Below are positions 48,781-61,151 of a stretch of DNA of 64,000 bases, piece by piece; position 1 is the stretch's first letter; each line of letters opens with the position of its first letter. This DNA is from Armillaria gallica (Eukaryota; Basidiomycota; Agaricomycetes; Agaricales; Physalacriaceae). Position numbers and translations under genes: made by a program. The notes beneath the pieces were generated by a model. That model searched no databases. It saw only the letters and a program-made list of their open reading frames with translations, and was not told where the DNA came from. The DNA is taken from the NCBI GenBank assembly GCA_037576215.1, contig JBANDB010000010.1:1922001-1986000 (forward strand). The letters are read 5' to 3'.

Positions 48781-50914
48781 ATGTCGCTGTTGTCCCTCGT
48801 TCTCTTTGCTTGCCTATCAGCGAGCGCCTTTGCGTCCCCAGGTCAAATTCCCATCGTCGATGGCGTCATCGGAGGCGTTCCCAACACGACTACTGCCACC
48901 ATCAGCAAGGTAAAGATAGCGGCGAGTAATGCTACCACAGCTGTTGGTCAACTTCGCGTCACGGAAAACTCAGGCGTTTGTGGTAAGCTTTCCCAGTGGT
49001 TCCCTTCCTCAAATATCCAACAATTCTCACCGGATGCTTGGCAGAGACGACGAAAGGTGTCTATTCAGCCTCCGGCTACGGGGATATCGCCGAGAATGAG
49101 AGTATTTGGTGTGCTGTCTCAACAAGTTGTTCATCTCGCATCTGCTCACTTTCCCCAAAGGTTTTGGTACTTTGCGGCCCGGAACAATCCCGACACGGCC
49201 CCTCTGGCTCTCTGGTTCAACGGAGGGGTACGCGCGTCCTACCCAATTTCCTCTCAAATCTGATTTCTATTCAGCCGGGAAGCTCGAGTATGATCGGTCT
49301 ATTCCAAGAGCTCGGTCCTTGCCGCATAACCAACGACAGTTCGAGCGTGGTACTCAATCCCTACTCTTGGAACGCAAACGCGAATCTTTTGTTCATCGAT
49401 CAACCTGTCGGCGTAGGCTTCTCCCACGGAAAATTGAATGTGGGAACATCCCAAGAGGCGGCGGACGATGTCTGGACTTTCCTCCAGATTTTCTTCTCAG
49501 ACTCGAAGTTTTCGAACTTGCTGGGTCGTGACCTCGCTATTTGGACCGAATCGTAAGTCGTTCTCCCGCTCCACGTGTACTGTTCCGCTGAATGCAACAA
49601 TTATTAGTTACGGAGGGCATTATGGTCCCACATTTGCGGCGTGCGTGACTACATTCATATTCTCATTTGGCGCTTACCTGATCACGTCATCCAGATACTT
49701 CCTTTCTCAGAATGCGGCCATAGCTGCCGGGACTATCTCAGGCCTGACATTGAATCTCAAGGTGCTCGGTGTCGGGGACGGGTTAACAGTAGGTCGGCAT
49801 GTTTTACAAACTCTCTCGCCTGACAACGGCTTCAAAGGATCCTTTATCCCAATATCCAGGATATATCTCATATGCAGCTTCTAATCCTTACCACGCTTTA
49901 GTGTCATCGTCGACCCTCGCACGAGGCAACTCGTCGTGGTCTTCTTCTAATGGATGCAAAGCGCAGGTGACCCGACAGCGTTTATATGGCATTCCCCATC
50001 CTTACCATTCTGATAGATTACAGCCTGCAACAACGGCGGTTCCAACTCCGTTTGCTCTCGAGCACAAAGCTTCTGTAACAACAATATACTAAGTCCGTTG
50101 GCAGGAAACTTTGATGTGTGTTCTCAGTATAAACCACTACTACATTCTCACGCTGCCACAGGTCTATTTCATCCTATCACGTAACCCGGACCCGTACCCA
50201 CCTGACTTCACGGACTACATCAACTCTGTTGCCAGCAAAATTGGCGCGGAGTCGACCTGGAGTATGTCGAACGATGATGTTTACTCGAACTTTGCAGCCA
50301 CAGGTAAGCCGACGTGCCTCTACCGTTATGAAGTCTGTTTGATTGTTCAAATAGGTGATTGGATGAGGAACTCCAGACCAGACTTGGAAACCGTTATCAA
50401 CGCAGGGGTATGCTTTCTTTGTGATTAACGAATGTACCTTCCTCGAATACGCTACCTCTTTAGGTTCGAACGATTGTCTATGTCGGTGACGCTGTAAGTT
50501 TGCTGGGCCTCGACATCACATCTTCGTTTATATCAATGCATAGGACTACATCTTGAACTTCAATGGGGTAGAGGCCATGGTACGGGCAGCACTGGACTAC
50601 TGAGACCTTGCTAAATCCTTGCGTTATAGGTGGCCGCGCTTGACACGAAATTCAGCGACATTTTGAAGGAGGAAGAACTGCAAGATTACACTGTCAATGG
50701 ACAAGTCGCTGGTCTACATAAAAACGCCGGGACATTTTCCTTTGTTCGAATATATGGTGCAGGCCATGAGGTTCCTGCGTATTCGGTACGGCTCGCCCTA
50801 TCTATTCATTGATACTACTCTGAAACGAAACAGCATGGCGCAATTCACTATGGTCAAGCTGCTTTCCAGATGTTTTCCCAGATCATGAGTGACGAGTCTT
50901 TGACTTCTACATGA
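48781..50914 (+). CDS. Secreted serine carboxypeptidase (peptidase S10)
   Basis: Fourteen exons, 48781-48982, 49045-49108, 49161-49227, 49275-49552, 49608-49640, 49695-49788, 49838-49966, 50017-50115, 50162-50303, 50355-50407, 50464-50493, 50544-50579, 50630-50785 and 50834-50914, 487 aa. It removes C-terminal residues from peptides at acid pH outside the cell or in the vacuole. A signal peptide ([18 protein letters not shown]) is followed by [27 protein letters not shown] (oxyanion-hole region), [15 protein letters not shown], and the nucleophile Ser204 in [11 protein letters not shown]. Catalytic Asp398 is in VGDADYILNF and His455 in GAGHEVPAY. The triad is complete. The Cys-containing [20 protein letters not shown] segment fits the family's disulphide region. 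No propeptide typical of yeast CPY is seen, so an extracellular role in nutrition is more likely. Confidence 0.94.
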
Positions 50915-51190
50915 ATCCAAGTTTTTGTGTAAAATCGCGGTTAGCTATGACATCAATGTATTCTCGTATGCATGTAAGCAGTATGTACATCGCAGAATGG
51001 ACACCTACATATCGCGAAGAGAGAACAAGGTGGTTGACACGGTCAAAGATATAGCCCGAGCGGTCATGAAAAACCAGTCAAACTTCGGTTAACTTACGTC
51101 GCTCACAATTTTCCGTATAAATTACTATAATGTGATTTATAACAATACAAACATGCGGATATCAAAACAGAAATGGTATGAACCAGACGA
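50915..51190. other. Short convergent intergenic region
   Basis: 277 bp between the carboxypeptidase stop and the CsbD-like stop. It holds both 3' ends. Nothing else seen. Confidence 0.5.
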
Positions 51191-51703
51191 TTACTTGTTC
51201 ATCTCCTGCTCTGCCTTGGCCTTTTCGTTCTTGACGTTACCTGCGATGAAGAGTCAGAAGAGGGGGCAATAAATCACGGGATTACTCGTACCAGCCATCT
51301 CGTCGCTGCTGTCGCCAGTCACCGAGCCCATAACGGACTGACCGTATCCCATGACACGGTCGGCGGTCGCCTTGACGTAGCCTTGGGCCTTGGCGGCGGT
51401 GGTCTCTGCTTCGCCCTCGGCGTGCTCCTTCTTGCCATTGGTAGACATCGAGTCGGATCCGATGGCGTTGCCGATCTAAGATCAACGTTAGCGAAGCGCC
51501 CGGGCGAGACGACGACGACGACGACGATGAAAAACACGCGTGTCGGTCGGGCGTACCGTCTCTTTCATGGTGCCCTTGGTGGACTGGTACTGGCCGTTGG
51601 CCTTGCTGCAGAACGAGGGGTAAACGACGCGCTCGACGCGCTCTACGACGGCGACGACGTACCTGGAATCACCGGACATCATGTTGGAAATGGAGCTGGA
51701 CAT
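51191..51703 (-). CDS. CsbD-like stress protein
   Basis: Four exons, 51703-51663, 51605-51557, 51475-51292 and 51240-51191, 107 aa. The protein is small, hydrophilic and Ala/Lys/Glu-rich, with repeated short helices: KGTMKETIGNAIGSDSMSTN, KKEHAEGEAETTAAKAQGYV, KATADRVMGYGQSVMGSVTG, and NVKNEKAKAEQE. This is the CsbD family, which in basidiomycetes includes proteins described as mismatch/cruciform-DNA binding (Ustilago Hmp1 type). Bacterial CsbD is a general stress protein, and fungal members are often highly expressed under stress or starvation. Intron 2 contains a (GAC/GTC)n tract at about 51510-51530. No signal peptide, so cytosolic or nuclear. Frame intact. Confidence 0.88.
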
Positions 51704-51709
51704 ATTGGA

Positions 51710-52970
51710 GAACGGGTTTGGTTTGGGTGAGGATGGGTGATTGTGGAAGTGGGAGGAAGAGAAGTGAGGGACTATGAACGAAAACCTGCCCTCCTTATAT
51801 ACCCTGGATTGTTTGGTCCTCACAAACATGATCTGCGCTCGATCCCCTGAAGCGCGGTCTTAAAATAGATATAGATGATGTAGGCGACGTCATTTCGTCT
51901 GAGAGCTAAAAATAGGTCACTCGTCTCACGTAGCTTTGTCGTGGTTCGGAGGTGGCCGCAACATGGACAATTATGGAATGTCAATCAAAATGGATGAATG
52001 CTTCGCGGGCGAAATCGAGTCTCACACTTACGAGAATATTGTCGTGCTCAACGCATTTCATCACTGGCAGGTGAATTTCTCGGTGCCGTTTCTTTATTGA
52101 ATGATCTCCATCTTCTGCAAAATGTACAATTCTATCAACCCTCTCGCAATAGTAGCTCATCTCCTCGGATTACGTACAAGTATGGGGCAGTCTTGGCAGC
52201 CTTGAAGGTTTTTCTCTTCGGTAGTTTTTGAACTTAAAGCTCAAACTTTATTGATTTGTCTTACAGCTATTCGCATGTGAGATTACCTGACCTGTTATGA
52301 TGCTATTTCCAAGTCGAAAGGAGAACGAGTGGGTCAAGTCACCCGATTGGTCCGACTATCTGTCCGCTTCTTCTATTTTGTCTTCGACTTCGTCATCATA
52401 CTCATCATTGGCACGAGTAGTCCACTTCTTCAGTCCATTCCAGGGGAAAAGCTGTTGAAGGCGAGAAGGAATACAGGCCCCATCAACTACTCAAATTATT
52501 CTGTCCCTTAGTCATATCCTTTCAATATTGGCTGCAACAAGACTTGCGTTATATTAGTGTTGTTTACAGTCTGTAATTGACAACTTTATGAGAAGGGACG
52601 ATAGAGATACAAACGTATGCTAATGACAGTAGATATAGAAAGGCATTAGACACGAACAAATCTGCCTACCAGAGAAGTTGTCGGCAGGTGGATAACCGAC
52701 AACGTCCTCGATACGGCAGATGATTGTTCATAGTCTAGAAAGGTATATCAAGGGAGCGAATGTGCCATGTGATATAGTAGGCTCTTCCCAAGCCACGAAC
52801 AAATCCCTAGATTACACGTGTATATTTTGTCGGAAGCTACAGCGATTAGTGGTATATAGCTGAAGAACATGATACAAGAGCCATAATTGAAAAGTCGATA
52901 GTCCAGCGCGCATCCCTGGAATACAACAAAACAGTGAGGAGTCATAAACGCACGATATATCACAAGATCT
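51710..52970. other. Intergenic, nothing recognised
   Basis: Holds the CsbD-like promoter (TATATACC at about 51796 upstream of the gene, minus strand GGTATATAAGGAGG) and otherwise no supported gene. Short frames at 52.0-52.5 kb lack family resemblance. Confidence 0.45.
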
Positions 52971-52973
52971 GAC

Positions 52974-54187
52974 CTATTGGTCCGACCTCCACAAGAGCTC
53001 GGGACCGATTTCCTCATCAATTCTATACACCCCGTCCATGTACGTGATCACCGTCCTTTCGAACTCATGTACAAAAACCACCATCACAACCGTCGGGCAG
53101 TATAAGCGCAGCTCGCTCGCAAGGGCCCTGAACGCGGCCAGGGTCGACGGAACCGGCTGCCACCCAGACACTTCCACCTCGATGCAGTCAAGCCTCGGAA
53201 GCCTCATGAGCATCCCATAAAATCGTAACCTCTTCACCGAACACAAACATAACCGTCAAAAAACGAAACTCAAAGGGCGAGAGACGACCTGACCTCTCGG
53301 CCAGCTATGGGCAAAGCTAGCGTGCCCAAGTATCGAAGCTGATGCGCCGTCGTGGACGTGCCGACAATGGTGCTGAGAAGCTCGACCGAGAACGACTCGG
53401 CATACGTCGAATCCGCTATATCCAGTGAGCGGAGTTGGGCGGTGGATAATTGCATTTTAGCAAACAAATTGGTCATTTCGATCCTTTTCGCGTCGGGGTC
53501 TGAGCGTGAGAAACACGTTTTGAGACGTATGAGAGGTCGTTGAGGCGTCAAGGCCGCCGCGGCCTCGGTGAAAGTGCATTCTAGAGTGGACAACTTCGGA
53601 AGCGAGTTGGCGGAGAGAGGGGAGGTGGTGGATGTTGGTGCAACAGATGCATCCATGAGAGAATCGTTGTAGTCTATGATATACAGATCGTCGAGATCCG
53701 CTTGGGTCTCTAAGAACTTGACGAGGTGCGTGTCCCAGTCGAGATCACAATGGAAGCTTCGGAGATGAAATGGACAATTGTCCAGAATCCAGGTGTTCGA
53801 TGATGGAACATCATGGCCAATATGAATATTGAGGTACCGTAGCCGCGAAAGTTTTCGGAATGCGAGAGAGATGGTCGTCCAGTACCCCTGCGGAAGTATT
53901 TCGTTATGTGGGACTTCCTCCTCCTCCCCCTCGTCTTCACTTCCATTTTCTGAGGACGATCCTGCATGCAACGTGAGGGCATCCACATATGCTGCGACGC
54001 GTGGTTGTTCCGTAAGAGTGGTACATAGAAGCATCGTCGTCTCAACGTTCTGCATGTACAACGTGTTATACAGTGCACGTTCCGCGGCATACTGAAAACC
54101 TTTCGAGACTCTGCACAAAGCTGCTACATCAGCACGACTTCCAACATTTTTAACTATGTTGCGATAAGCCTCCAATGACAAGCACAT
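52974..54187 (-). CDS. F-box-like/leucine-rich protein, paralogue of the 38 kb gene
   Basis: Two exons, 54187-53294 and 53231-52974, 383 aa. The N-terminus MCLSLEAYRNIVKNVGSRAD and VAALCRVSKGFQYAAERALY is the degenerate F-box module of Agaricomycete F-box families. An acidic insert (SSSENGSEDEGEEEEVPHNE) sits near residue 90. The leucine-rich region follows, then exon 2 (RLRFYGMLMRLPRLDCIEVE), which aligns with exon 2 of the 38 kb gene. The start is uncertain: the open frame continues upstream past an intron-like GTGAGT...TTTAATAG, so an extra 5' exon beginning near 54400 is possible. Confidence 0.72.
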
Positions 54188-54189
54188 GC

Positions 54190-55698
54190 AATGACGAGCA
54201 TAACCTATTAAAGAAATTTTTAGCTTTAGGCAACGAAAAAACGCGTGCAACTCACGGTCTCCCGGTACGGGAGTGGAATTTGGAATGAACGAGAGTTGAG
54301 TAAATTTCTGCGCAGTGTAAAGGAACAGAAACGCGAAAGACTCAAGGACTGGAGCTGCCCATAGTCGGCCATCAATGGCACAATGTGAAGCACACGACAA
54401 GGACTCACCCGGAATGAACTGTACTAAAGTCGTTGTGAGGAGATAAAGAATGTAGGTGATTTGTCTCCGCGTTGTGGGACAGTGTTGTAATCGGAATATA
54501 TCACTTTACGGCTAAGATAGACCCTTCATTTATAGGTTCTATCACCGTGGAAAAGGACGCGGAGGCATTTCGGAACCTAGGGGGAGATCTCCGGGTACGC
54601 GTTTAGGTTCCGCAAAATTCACATCCCTATCTCTGTTTCACTTAGACTGGGTAGAGACTAAAGACCATGGGATATATCCCCTGCTGACGAAAGTCGAAGA
54701 CCGTCAGGTACTAGTTGCTCGACCACGCGAAAGCCATGTGCGACCAAAATCGGCATTCTCGGTCGAGGTTTCTTGACAACGACGACGACCAATAGGCATG
54801 TCACCATTGTATCAGCTTTCCAGAGGTGTTGGAGAGGACGCCGGTGGCTATAGAGAGGCCAGCGCAGAGGGCTGGACAGTAGAAGTGGGAAGAAGCTTCC
54901 TGAAAAACGCACGGTTACTCATGATCCGCAGGCATCCGGAGAGGACGTGAACAGTGGGCATGTCCGTACGCAGCCTAAGCAGGACATTGGGATACGTACG
55001 TTCTACAGCGTGACCAAAAATATGGGGTCAGACCTTCGCAATCTCGGGAGAACTGGCAGCCCCAGGCGCAAGAACCGGTGCACAAAAAAGCAGGGGTAGG
55101 CGGGACCATTGTCAGATGCGCCACTTCTCGTACACAGTCTTCCGGTCCCAATTTGTGTGCTTAAAAAGCTCTGCAAGTTCCCAGAAGTGTGCGAGATACG
55201 GGCGGCCATCATGCTCATCTAATATCGTCAACATTGAGGGGCTGGATATGAGAGACTACGTACAATAAACTGGCACATCCTAGTACAGCCTCAATCCAAC
55301 GAGGAAAGAGCGCGCATGAGAGACGAAGCAGATTGACAATAGACAACGACTTCCAAGTTCAGATTGGCAACAGAAGTCTGGGTTGCTTCGGTCAAGAATA
55401 GAAACCGAGGGATGCTTGAATTCTATTCATGCGGCAAAGGTTCGGGATCACTTTGACAATATTCATCATCAGGTGAAGTGACTGAATTGAAGTACACCGA
55501 GTTCTCTTATTATCAACACTGGTGTCGTCTGGAGTTAGAAGCCGTCGAAGACAAAAACACGATGGCATACCTGAGATTGCAAAGTCCAGACCCATGGTAT
55601 CATATTAAATAATATACAAAGAGATACAGGCATACTAAGCACCACCATGTAAGATCCTTACACCAACGATGTAAATAGAACTGTTACTCACTGATACA
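54190..55698. other. Intergenic, nothing recognised
   Basis: May contain a 5' exon of the preceding F-box-like gene at 54400-54260. Minus-strand frames at 54912-54658 and 55218-55003 (Arg- and Leu-rich) have no recognisable family or splice context. Confidence 0.4.
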
Positions 55699-56379
55699 CT
55701 ACTCTAGTTTTTCCAACTCCTCCAACCTCGATAGCACGACGTCTTTACTAGTTTCTTCAATCTCTCCAGCCAGGAATATCTCGTCAAGGATGGCATAAAC
55801 CTGTACATTCTGAGGGGCTGAACGCGGTGATGGTATGGTAGGTACACACCTTATAGAAATTGAAAACGAGGTCGAGCTCGCACACGTTATCAAAAAACGA
55901 ATCTGCAATGCACTTTCAGCGTCGCTGAGTAAGCCCTAGTTGCGAGCGACGCACCCAGAACTTCAACGAAGAGGTGTATCGCTTCCAGATACGCGAGCTC
56001 GTTGTCATTGGCATCTACACAGACACAGAAGAACAGTCCAGCATAACGGCGGTAGACAATCTTGTAGTTTCGGAACTATTGGAGGACGTTTGAGTACGAT
56101 CCAACCAAGGGTAGCACCAGGAGGTTCACCTCTACAAAGTTCGACTGGTACTTCTGGTCCCGAGGCGCTACGAGCCTGTGGACGTCGCCGCGTAATCTGA
56201 CCTAAACATTCACGTTAGAACTTGCAAACCGGCGCAAGGGCGAACCGACCTTTTCGTCGTCGTCGTAGGGAACATACCACTTCGACAACCGAGTCTTTCC
56301 TTGGCGATTCTAGACGTGATGAGCGCGAGGAATGCGTTGCAGAAGGATGCCATACCTGCACAAGAATGAACCTGATCAT
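55699..56379 (-). CDS. APS2: AP-2 complex sigma subunit
   Basis: Six exons, 56379-56356, 56309-56250, 56201-56130, 56075-55955, 55902-55850 and 55800-55699, 143 aa, exactly the usual fungal length. The sigma-2 small adaptin is part of the AP-2 heterotetramer that links clathrin to cargo during endocytosis. It is recognisable throughout: [120 protein letters not shown], ending LEKLE. The YKVYAILDE/EETSK signature points to sigma-2, not sigma-1. All introns are 45-60 nt with normal borders. No anomalies. Confidence 0.97.
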
Positions 56380-57870
56380 GACGGTGAAACGACAAGCCGA
56401 AATATTATCGTTTGCACAGCCACGGTCGGCCCTTGCCGCTGTCAGTGCTCAGTACTGTCAGTGTCGATTGATGTCGTCCTAATGATCATCTGACATAAAT
56501 CCTCCCCTGCCCAGGTCCTAGGCAGTCCTAGGTTCTAGATCAATCTCTAACTGCCTTTACTACTGTCACGGAGATATCGGCAGTCACAAATCCTTCCCAC
56601 AAGCTTATTAGCATCAAAAAATGCCTTGGGTACTATATTTTCTTCTCAGGCGCAACCGTCTCCTCAGCTCGCTTTCCACTCCACTCCGTCATTATGATGC
56701 CATGATACGCCCAGGCATCGAACATACCGTGCATCTGCAACGCTCAAGGAGTCATTTGCCAAACAATCATTGAATTGACCTTCCACGCTGTGGATGAGCA
56801 TAAATAGCACGTCCTTGAAATCAAAGCAGTATTCCTGTCATAGATAATCGTGCTTCTCACGTATCCCGTACGCAAGGCATGCTGTCATTATTGTCAGGGC
56901 GTGTAGCTTGCGAGTCGCAGCCAACGGTGATGATACTCTAAATTCAACCTTGGTATTACGGTCTTTATGCTGTCCGAATAATATCTCTCCCTTGAAATGT
57001 GTCGAACAGCGAAGAACGGACTTCCTAACGGTAGAGTGAGATATTTGGAAGACAACCGTCTCATCTTTCACTTTCCCTTCCCTCGTCGCATACAGACTCT
57101 AGATCTTACCTAGGCACGGCTCCCCCAGACAAATACACCATTGAACCCAGGCGGTAGCTGTCAATAATTCCAGACTGTTAGACTTCTTTGCCATCCCACC
57201 CTCAAGAAATGCTCCATCTAAAGAACCCATCCATTCTCGCATTCACATCCTATCTCCGAGATATTATTACCTCCAGAACAAGTCTTCTTACCATCCATAA
57301 CTTCCGAGAATCGACTCGCCATTCAGGGACATGTTCGAGAGCCTTCCCAAGCGCGCGGATTCCATTAGAAGTAATTATCCAACCTGCGACTGTTGCACAT
57401 GGACTTTTCACTGACATTGTGCAAGCGGCGGCAACGAAAGCTGGCGGCTACCTTGCTGCCCGCGACGACCGAGGGTACGATTTCGAGAGGACTATTACTT
57501 CCGATATTGCAGCAATATTCCTGAACGTCACCCAAAAAGAAGGCCCGACTTGGCGCAGGCGAAGTCCGCAGAGTTTTAATATATTGATATCCGAAAGAAC
57601 GCGAATACTTGGACCTTTATTGCCTGAAGGAATAGGAGAAAGAAGGACCGCGTTTTACCATCATACTGGGTATGTTCGCCGTCCCAGGACAGGCCCATCG
57701 GATGGTCAGATGATTAATTAATTACCTGGGTTTACGTCCGTAGTTCTGTAGGAACAGGTTCATTGCTGCTTGAATACGACGACTGAAGCACGGGATTTGG
57801 GAGGATCTGGATATCCATTATCACTACGAATATAAATAGGCTTGACGAGAACCAATATCGTAAGGTCCGT
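56380..57870. other. Intergenic; possible small minus-strand gene 56.63-57.07 kb
   Basis: A minus frame from 57071 (MKDETVVFQISHSTVRKSVL, then RNTKVEFRVSSPLAATRKLH) may be spliced via GTACGG..GACAG to later exons. Those would end in MFDAWAYHGIIMTEWSGKRA and a stop near 56.63 kb. The junctions are unproven and the family unknown. A 178-codon plus-strand frame at 57188-57721 starts with TTG and has no family resemblance. Confidence 0.35.
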
Positions 57871-60286
57871 TCACATGACGCCAATAATCTCTCCAACGAT
57901 ACTCTTGAATATCCCGTTCGGGTCAAACTGTTTTCTGACCTCTGCAAAGCGGGATAAGCTCTGTGCGTGCGTCAGCACCGACATTCATTAGGTTGGGCAG
58001 GGCTTACATCTTTATCAAGATTCTTCACAGCTTGTTCGAACACCGAACGAGTATTCTTCGTCCAGTGAGGACGGAGTGGGAACTGCGGAAAGATGAGTAC
58101 TATCTTCGACAAGATAAGAAGCCGTCGCACTTCATTGATAAGCGTGGTAGCCAGCATTGCGTACCTGTCAACGTCTTAGCTCAAGGGACAATGGGATCGG
58201 AAGATATCGCTCACCATTCTTCGTTATAGCGGTGGTGGTCACCCAGAGTTGGCCAGAAGGTTGGGAAGTCAAACATAATGGCACCCTATGTACTCATAAG
58301 CTGTGAAGCCGGAAGTCTAGTTTTAGCACCCGCCTTCGACCAATCACCAGGAACGTCACCAACACGTTCAGTCGTCTGACCTAACAGGCTATCGAATGGT
58401 TTCCCGAACTGTAACCAATGATGTCGGCGTCCATGTAGCAGCCAATAAATCAGAAAACATACTTTGATATTGATACCGCTAAATACAACGATTCAGGCAA
58501 GTCCTACTAACGTGGAATATGGTGGGAAATTTACCTTCGATACGTCGAAGTTACCGCCTTTCCATCAGCCGCTGACTGATCGAATAGCTCACGAATGCGC
58601 TTTAAGAGCTGATTGGCTTGGGTAACTGGGACCGCGAATTCCAAAGTGAAACCATGCAGGCCGTAGTCCCATTCTGCCTTCTCATTTGGATATAGGCCTC
58701 CGATGAGAACGTCATAAGCCGTTCCATAAACAGGCCAGCTTAAAAGAGGTACGTCATATGTTTTCTCTAAGAAACACTCAGCAGGTGTAGTTAATAGTGA
58801 TTTCAGCCGCGGTGACCACCCACCATGGAAGTTCGGAGCTGTCCAAATGGCGTAGAAGATACTCTCGCTGAAAAAATTGGGAAGGCTGAGATTTTGGCCG
58901 GCGTTGAGTAGGGTAAGCGCAAGGTTTGCTTCGATGGCGGTTACAGAAAAGGTTGACTAAGATAGGATGAGATACCGGAACTACACTCCGACTGAGACAA
59001 CATACCTGAAAAGCATCTCCTGGTTGATCAATATCAACTACACCATACGTTCGAAGATGGAACTTTTTCAGCCCTATCGGTACCAAAAGATGTTGGTGTC
59101 ACAGCAATAATTAATATTCGGATGGAGATACCTGGCCACCACTACAATCGTGTCACAGCAAATCTTGTTTTACAAGGCAAACAAAACAAACCCAATAGTT
59201 CGCAGTCACATAGGGTGAAATTTGGGCGTATATATTTCCGTTCAAGACGTCTTCCTCGTCTAAAATGGTTTGGTTTGCGTATACCTTGTAATCTGAAACG
59301 ACAGCAATCTCCACTCGAGCGATGACTCCGAGCAGTCCGAGAGATGTGGTGGCGGCCAACCAGGTGTCGTTGGTTTGGTCCTTCTCAAGATGAACAAGAT
59401 CACCTATTCAATAGTATGGTCAACATCGTCACCTGTCGGACCAACTCTAAATAAGAACCCTGTCCATTGATGATATCCAGGGCCACTGCGGCACTAGACA
59501 CCTGAGAATCCTCACGTAAGGAGGACCGGTGGGCACCCATAGCAACAGCGCCGGCTATTAAAACATAAGAACGCCACCGGAATAGATCGAGGGATATGAA
59601 CTCCCACCTATGGTAATGTTCCAATTAACTGCAGAGGACGTAAACAAAAACCACCGAGACCGTAATGCGCAATGGAGGACTAACCGAGGGTATATCCCAG
59701 CGCTGCACCGCGCTCATGTAGCCATTCAGCCCTGCAAGAAGGCTATGGTTAGAAGGAATGCGGTCCAATGGTTGGACTCACAATTGCGGAAACGTGACGC
59801 CGGCTTCAACAACTACGCTTCCGACACCATCCGTCAACTGGAGACCAGTGATACCGTTTACCGCGTCGGTTTTAATTATGATTGTGTTAGGATCGTCTGA
59901 ACACATTGTATCATCTAGGAGCGAAATGAATTCTTAGCTCATGGTGACACCAGTAAGTGGGACGCACACCACATATGACCATTCTATGAAACTGGTGAAT
60001 AGTGAGTTCTAGATTGTCAGAGTGAGCTGCTTACGCCACTTGCTCGCACCGGAATGCCGTTAACACTGGCATTCTTGACTAGGCTGATCATCTCTGCAAC
60101 CGTAGAAGGCCGATAGACTTGCGAAACGGCATTGCAAGCGGGAAACCCGGGTCCATCGAAGGTGTTGTAAGGCTCAGCTAATGCGAGAGATGAATCTTGG
60201 GAGGAAGGAGGTGTAGAGAATATTGCGACGTTACCAGCGACCAAGGAGAGAAGGGAGAGCGTAAAAATGTGCTTCAGGTTCAGCAT
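57871..60286 (-). CDS. Secreted FAD-linked oxidase, VAO/ALO-like
   Basis: About 15 exons, about 550 aa: 60286-60035, 59983-59968, 59914-59782, 59731-59685, 59628-59608, 59554-59459, 59403-59192, 59141-59132, 59073-59006, 58956-58535, 58478-58463, 58408 to about 58355, 58285-58215, 58164-58008, 57960-57871. A signal peptide (MLNLKHIFTLSLLSLVAG) precedes the FAD-binding PCMH/VAO domain (PSTVAEMISLVKNASVNGIP, VRASG..GHMWYDTMCSDDP, IAGAVAMGAHRSSLREDSQV). The substrate half ends with PLRPHWTKNTRSVFEQAVKN and RFAEVRKQFDPNGIFKSIVG, an ALO-type HW.K terminus. Such enzymes oxidise sugar lactones or related alcohols using O2. Three exons are only 16, 10 and 16 nt. The junction after exon 12 fits no ordinary donor in the needed phase without dropping residues, so that border, or the gene's integrity, is uncertain. 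Confidence 0.82.
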
Positions 60287-60289
60287 TGT

Positions 60290-61151
60290 TAGATACAGGA
60301 AGCGCAAGCATAACGAGACTATCGACAAGGCTGATAAATGGCCTTGTTATTGCTATAACACATGGTACGAAGGACATATGTCTGTATTCGCGAAGACCCG
60401 TTGAATGTATTGGCGAGGATCGACTGGTCTGCGGGCATGTGGCACTACTGTACTACCACGAAAGGCCGCGTGAAGGCGTTGGCTGAGCGATGAACCACCT
60501 CCCTGCGGATGCTTGGTCCCGTCCTGGCTTATTGCAATTATTAGTCAAGGAAGAGAGAGAGAGATCGGCAATAGGGCGACAAAGACATGAGATACCCGCT
60601 ACCTGTCCAGGCGAAGCATTGAACTTCAGGGTTCTTGGAGACTGTGTAGTGCTTCGCGGGTACCTTGTGATCAGTCACCAAATCACAGGGCGAGTTCAAC
60701 TGGCAGGCATAGGACAAGGAACCTCGCTGATGATTCGAAGTGTGTACCTGCTGTTCCATTAATCTGGAATATTGTGTACTGAGGTGATTGTTACCTGTTT
60801 TCTCGCACAATATGACTATTCCCATGCTGTTGACCTTGATGATCAGATTCTGTACTCAAGGGCCCCGAAAAACGTGGGATATCGTCTGTCCTTTATTGTA
60901 CCGCTCGGGCCCTGAAGCTTGAAGGAAGAGCGAGGCTGTGGTTCGGTACGTCGCTACTTTTCCAGGCGTCATTCCTGTAGCTTGATGAACGGTTCAGTTT
61001 AATATGAAAGTTGAAGAACACAAATTCGAATTGAGATGAGAAATCTGAAAAGCGGTGCAGTGGCTGTGTTATCGCTCCCTAAACGGACCTCAGGTAACGC
61101 CGGCCACGACACACGCTTCGCCTCCGACCACCAAGATAAATTGCCGAAACA
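60290..61151. other. Intergenic, divergent promoters
   Basis: Between the divergently transcribed oxidase and ArfGAP genes. No coding family or RNA gene recognised. Confidence 0.45.

Noticed and set aside
57188..57721. 178-codon plus-strand frame
   Set aside because: Starts with TTG, lacks splice context and family resemblance. Length alone is not enough.
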